Assembly (NCBI GenBank): GCA_009889685.1
Contig: WTZT01000054.1
Span: 1 to 5,369 of the forward strand
Length of the DNA stretch: 5,369 nucleotides
Direction of reading: 5' to 3'
DNA from: Candidatus Hikarchaeia archaeon HikBin4
GTDB lineage: Archaea > Halobacteriota > Halobacteria > Halobacteriales > Hikarchaeaceae
Part shown: positions 5,261 through 5,369 of the stretch, in pieces
How positions within the stretch are numbered: position 1 is the first letter of the stretch
Layout of the letters: every line of letters begins with the position of its first letter
Position numbers and translations under genes: made by a program
Notes under the pieces: model-generated
Seen by the model: only the letters and a program-made list of their open reading frames with translations
Told to the model about the DNA's origin: nothing
Database searches by the model: none

Positions 5261-5369
5261 ACTTCTCTCAACAAAGTTTTTACATTTGATATAAGAGTTT
5301 CTGAATCTACAAAGACCAATTTTAACATAGGTTCTTTTCCCTCCGATCCCCTATCAATTATTTTTGTTA
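5257..5369 (-). CDS. Unidentified gene, C-terminal 36 codons
   Basis: A minus-strand frame enters from the right edge and is open for 36 codons to a TAG at 5257-5259. It is partial at its N-terminus. The visible tail includes DRGSEGKEPMLKLVFVDSE and ends NVKTLLREV, an alternation of a beta-strand and an amphipathic helix that looks like real protein. The other two minus frames here contain stops. The pattern R-x-S-x-G-x-EP-MLKL followed by a strand and a helix is reminiscent of domain IV of phosphohexomutases (RPSGTEP-type loop), but the loop is one residue longer than usual, so this is only a possibility. Its stop overlaps the convergent DUF3830 stop by four bases. Confidence 0.5.
   Translation of the reverse strand, partial: TKIIDRGSEGKEPMLKLVFVDSETLISNVKTLLREV

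Overview
The window reads as a piece of an archaeal (euryarchaeotal) chromosome. The evidence is an SRP19-type signal recognition particle protein, an archaeal Gar1, TATA-box promoters in front of nearly leaderless genes, and an MoeB/UbaA-type E1 enzyme. Several proteins (the presenilin-like protease N-terminus, the COMT-like methyltransferase and the E1) look most like haloarchaeal family members to my eye. The DNA, however, is AT-rich and the proteins are not strongly acidic, so a typical salt-in halophile is unlikely. A low-GC marine relative of Halobacteria (for example the Marine Group IV / Hikarchaeia lineage) would fit, but that is inference from family resemblance and base composition only.

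Layout. (1) Positions 1-825, minus strand: a compact operon srp19 -> gar1 -> presenilin-like A22 membrane protease. The protease is cut by the left edge. srp19 and gar1 overlap by 17 bases. (2) Positions 937-2726, plus strand: a FecCD/BtuC-type permease and its FecE/BtuD-type ATPase, joined by an ATGA overlap. No substrate-binding protein is encoded here. (3) Positions 2829-3497, plus strand: a COMT-like class I O-methyltransferase with an Asn where the classical catalytic Lys should be. (4) Positions 3511-4335, minus strand: an E1-like adenylyltransferase of the MoeB/ThiF/UbaA family. It is convergent with the methyltransferase and divergent from (5) a single-domain rhodanese at 4424-4765. 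(6) Positions 4847-5260, plus strand: a DUF3830 cyclophilin-like protein. (7) Positions 5257-5369, minus strand: the last 36 codons of an unidentified gene entering from the right edge and overlapping the DUF3830 stop.

Functional themes. The left operon pairs protein targeting (SRP), RNA pseudouridylation (Gar1) and intramembrane proteolysis. The centre is a metal-chelate or cobalamin-type importer. The right side looks like a sulfur-carrier module: the E1 and the rhodanese sit head to head on a shared 88-base promoter region, and these two activities are fused in eukaryotic Uba4/MOCS3. Most genes that start a transcription unit have a TATA-like box about 27-29 bases before the ATG, which points to leaderless mRNAs, while operon-internal genes are translationally coupled. 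No RNA gene, mobile element, CRISPR array or gene-free stretch over 300 bases was seen; the longest intergenic gap is about 110 bases.
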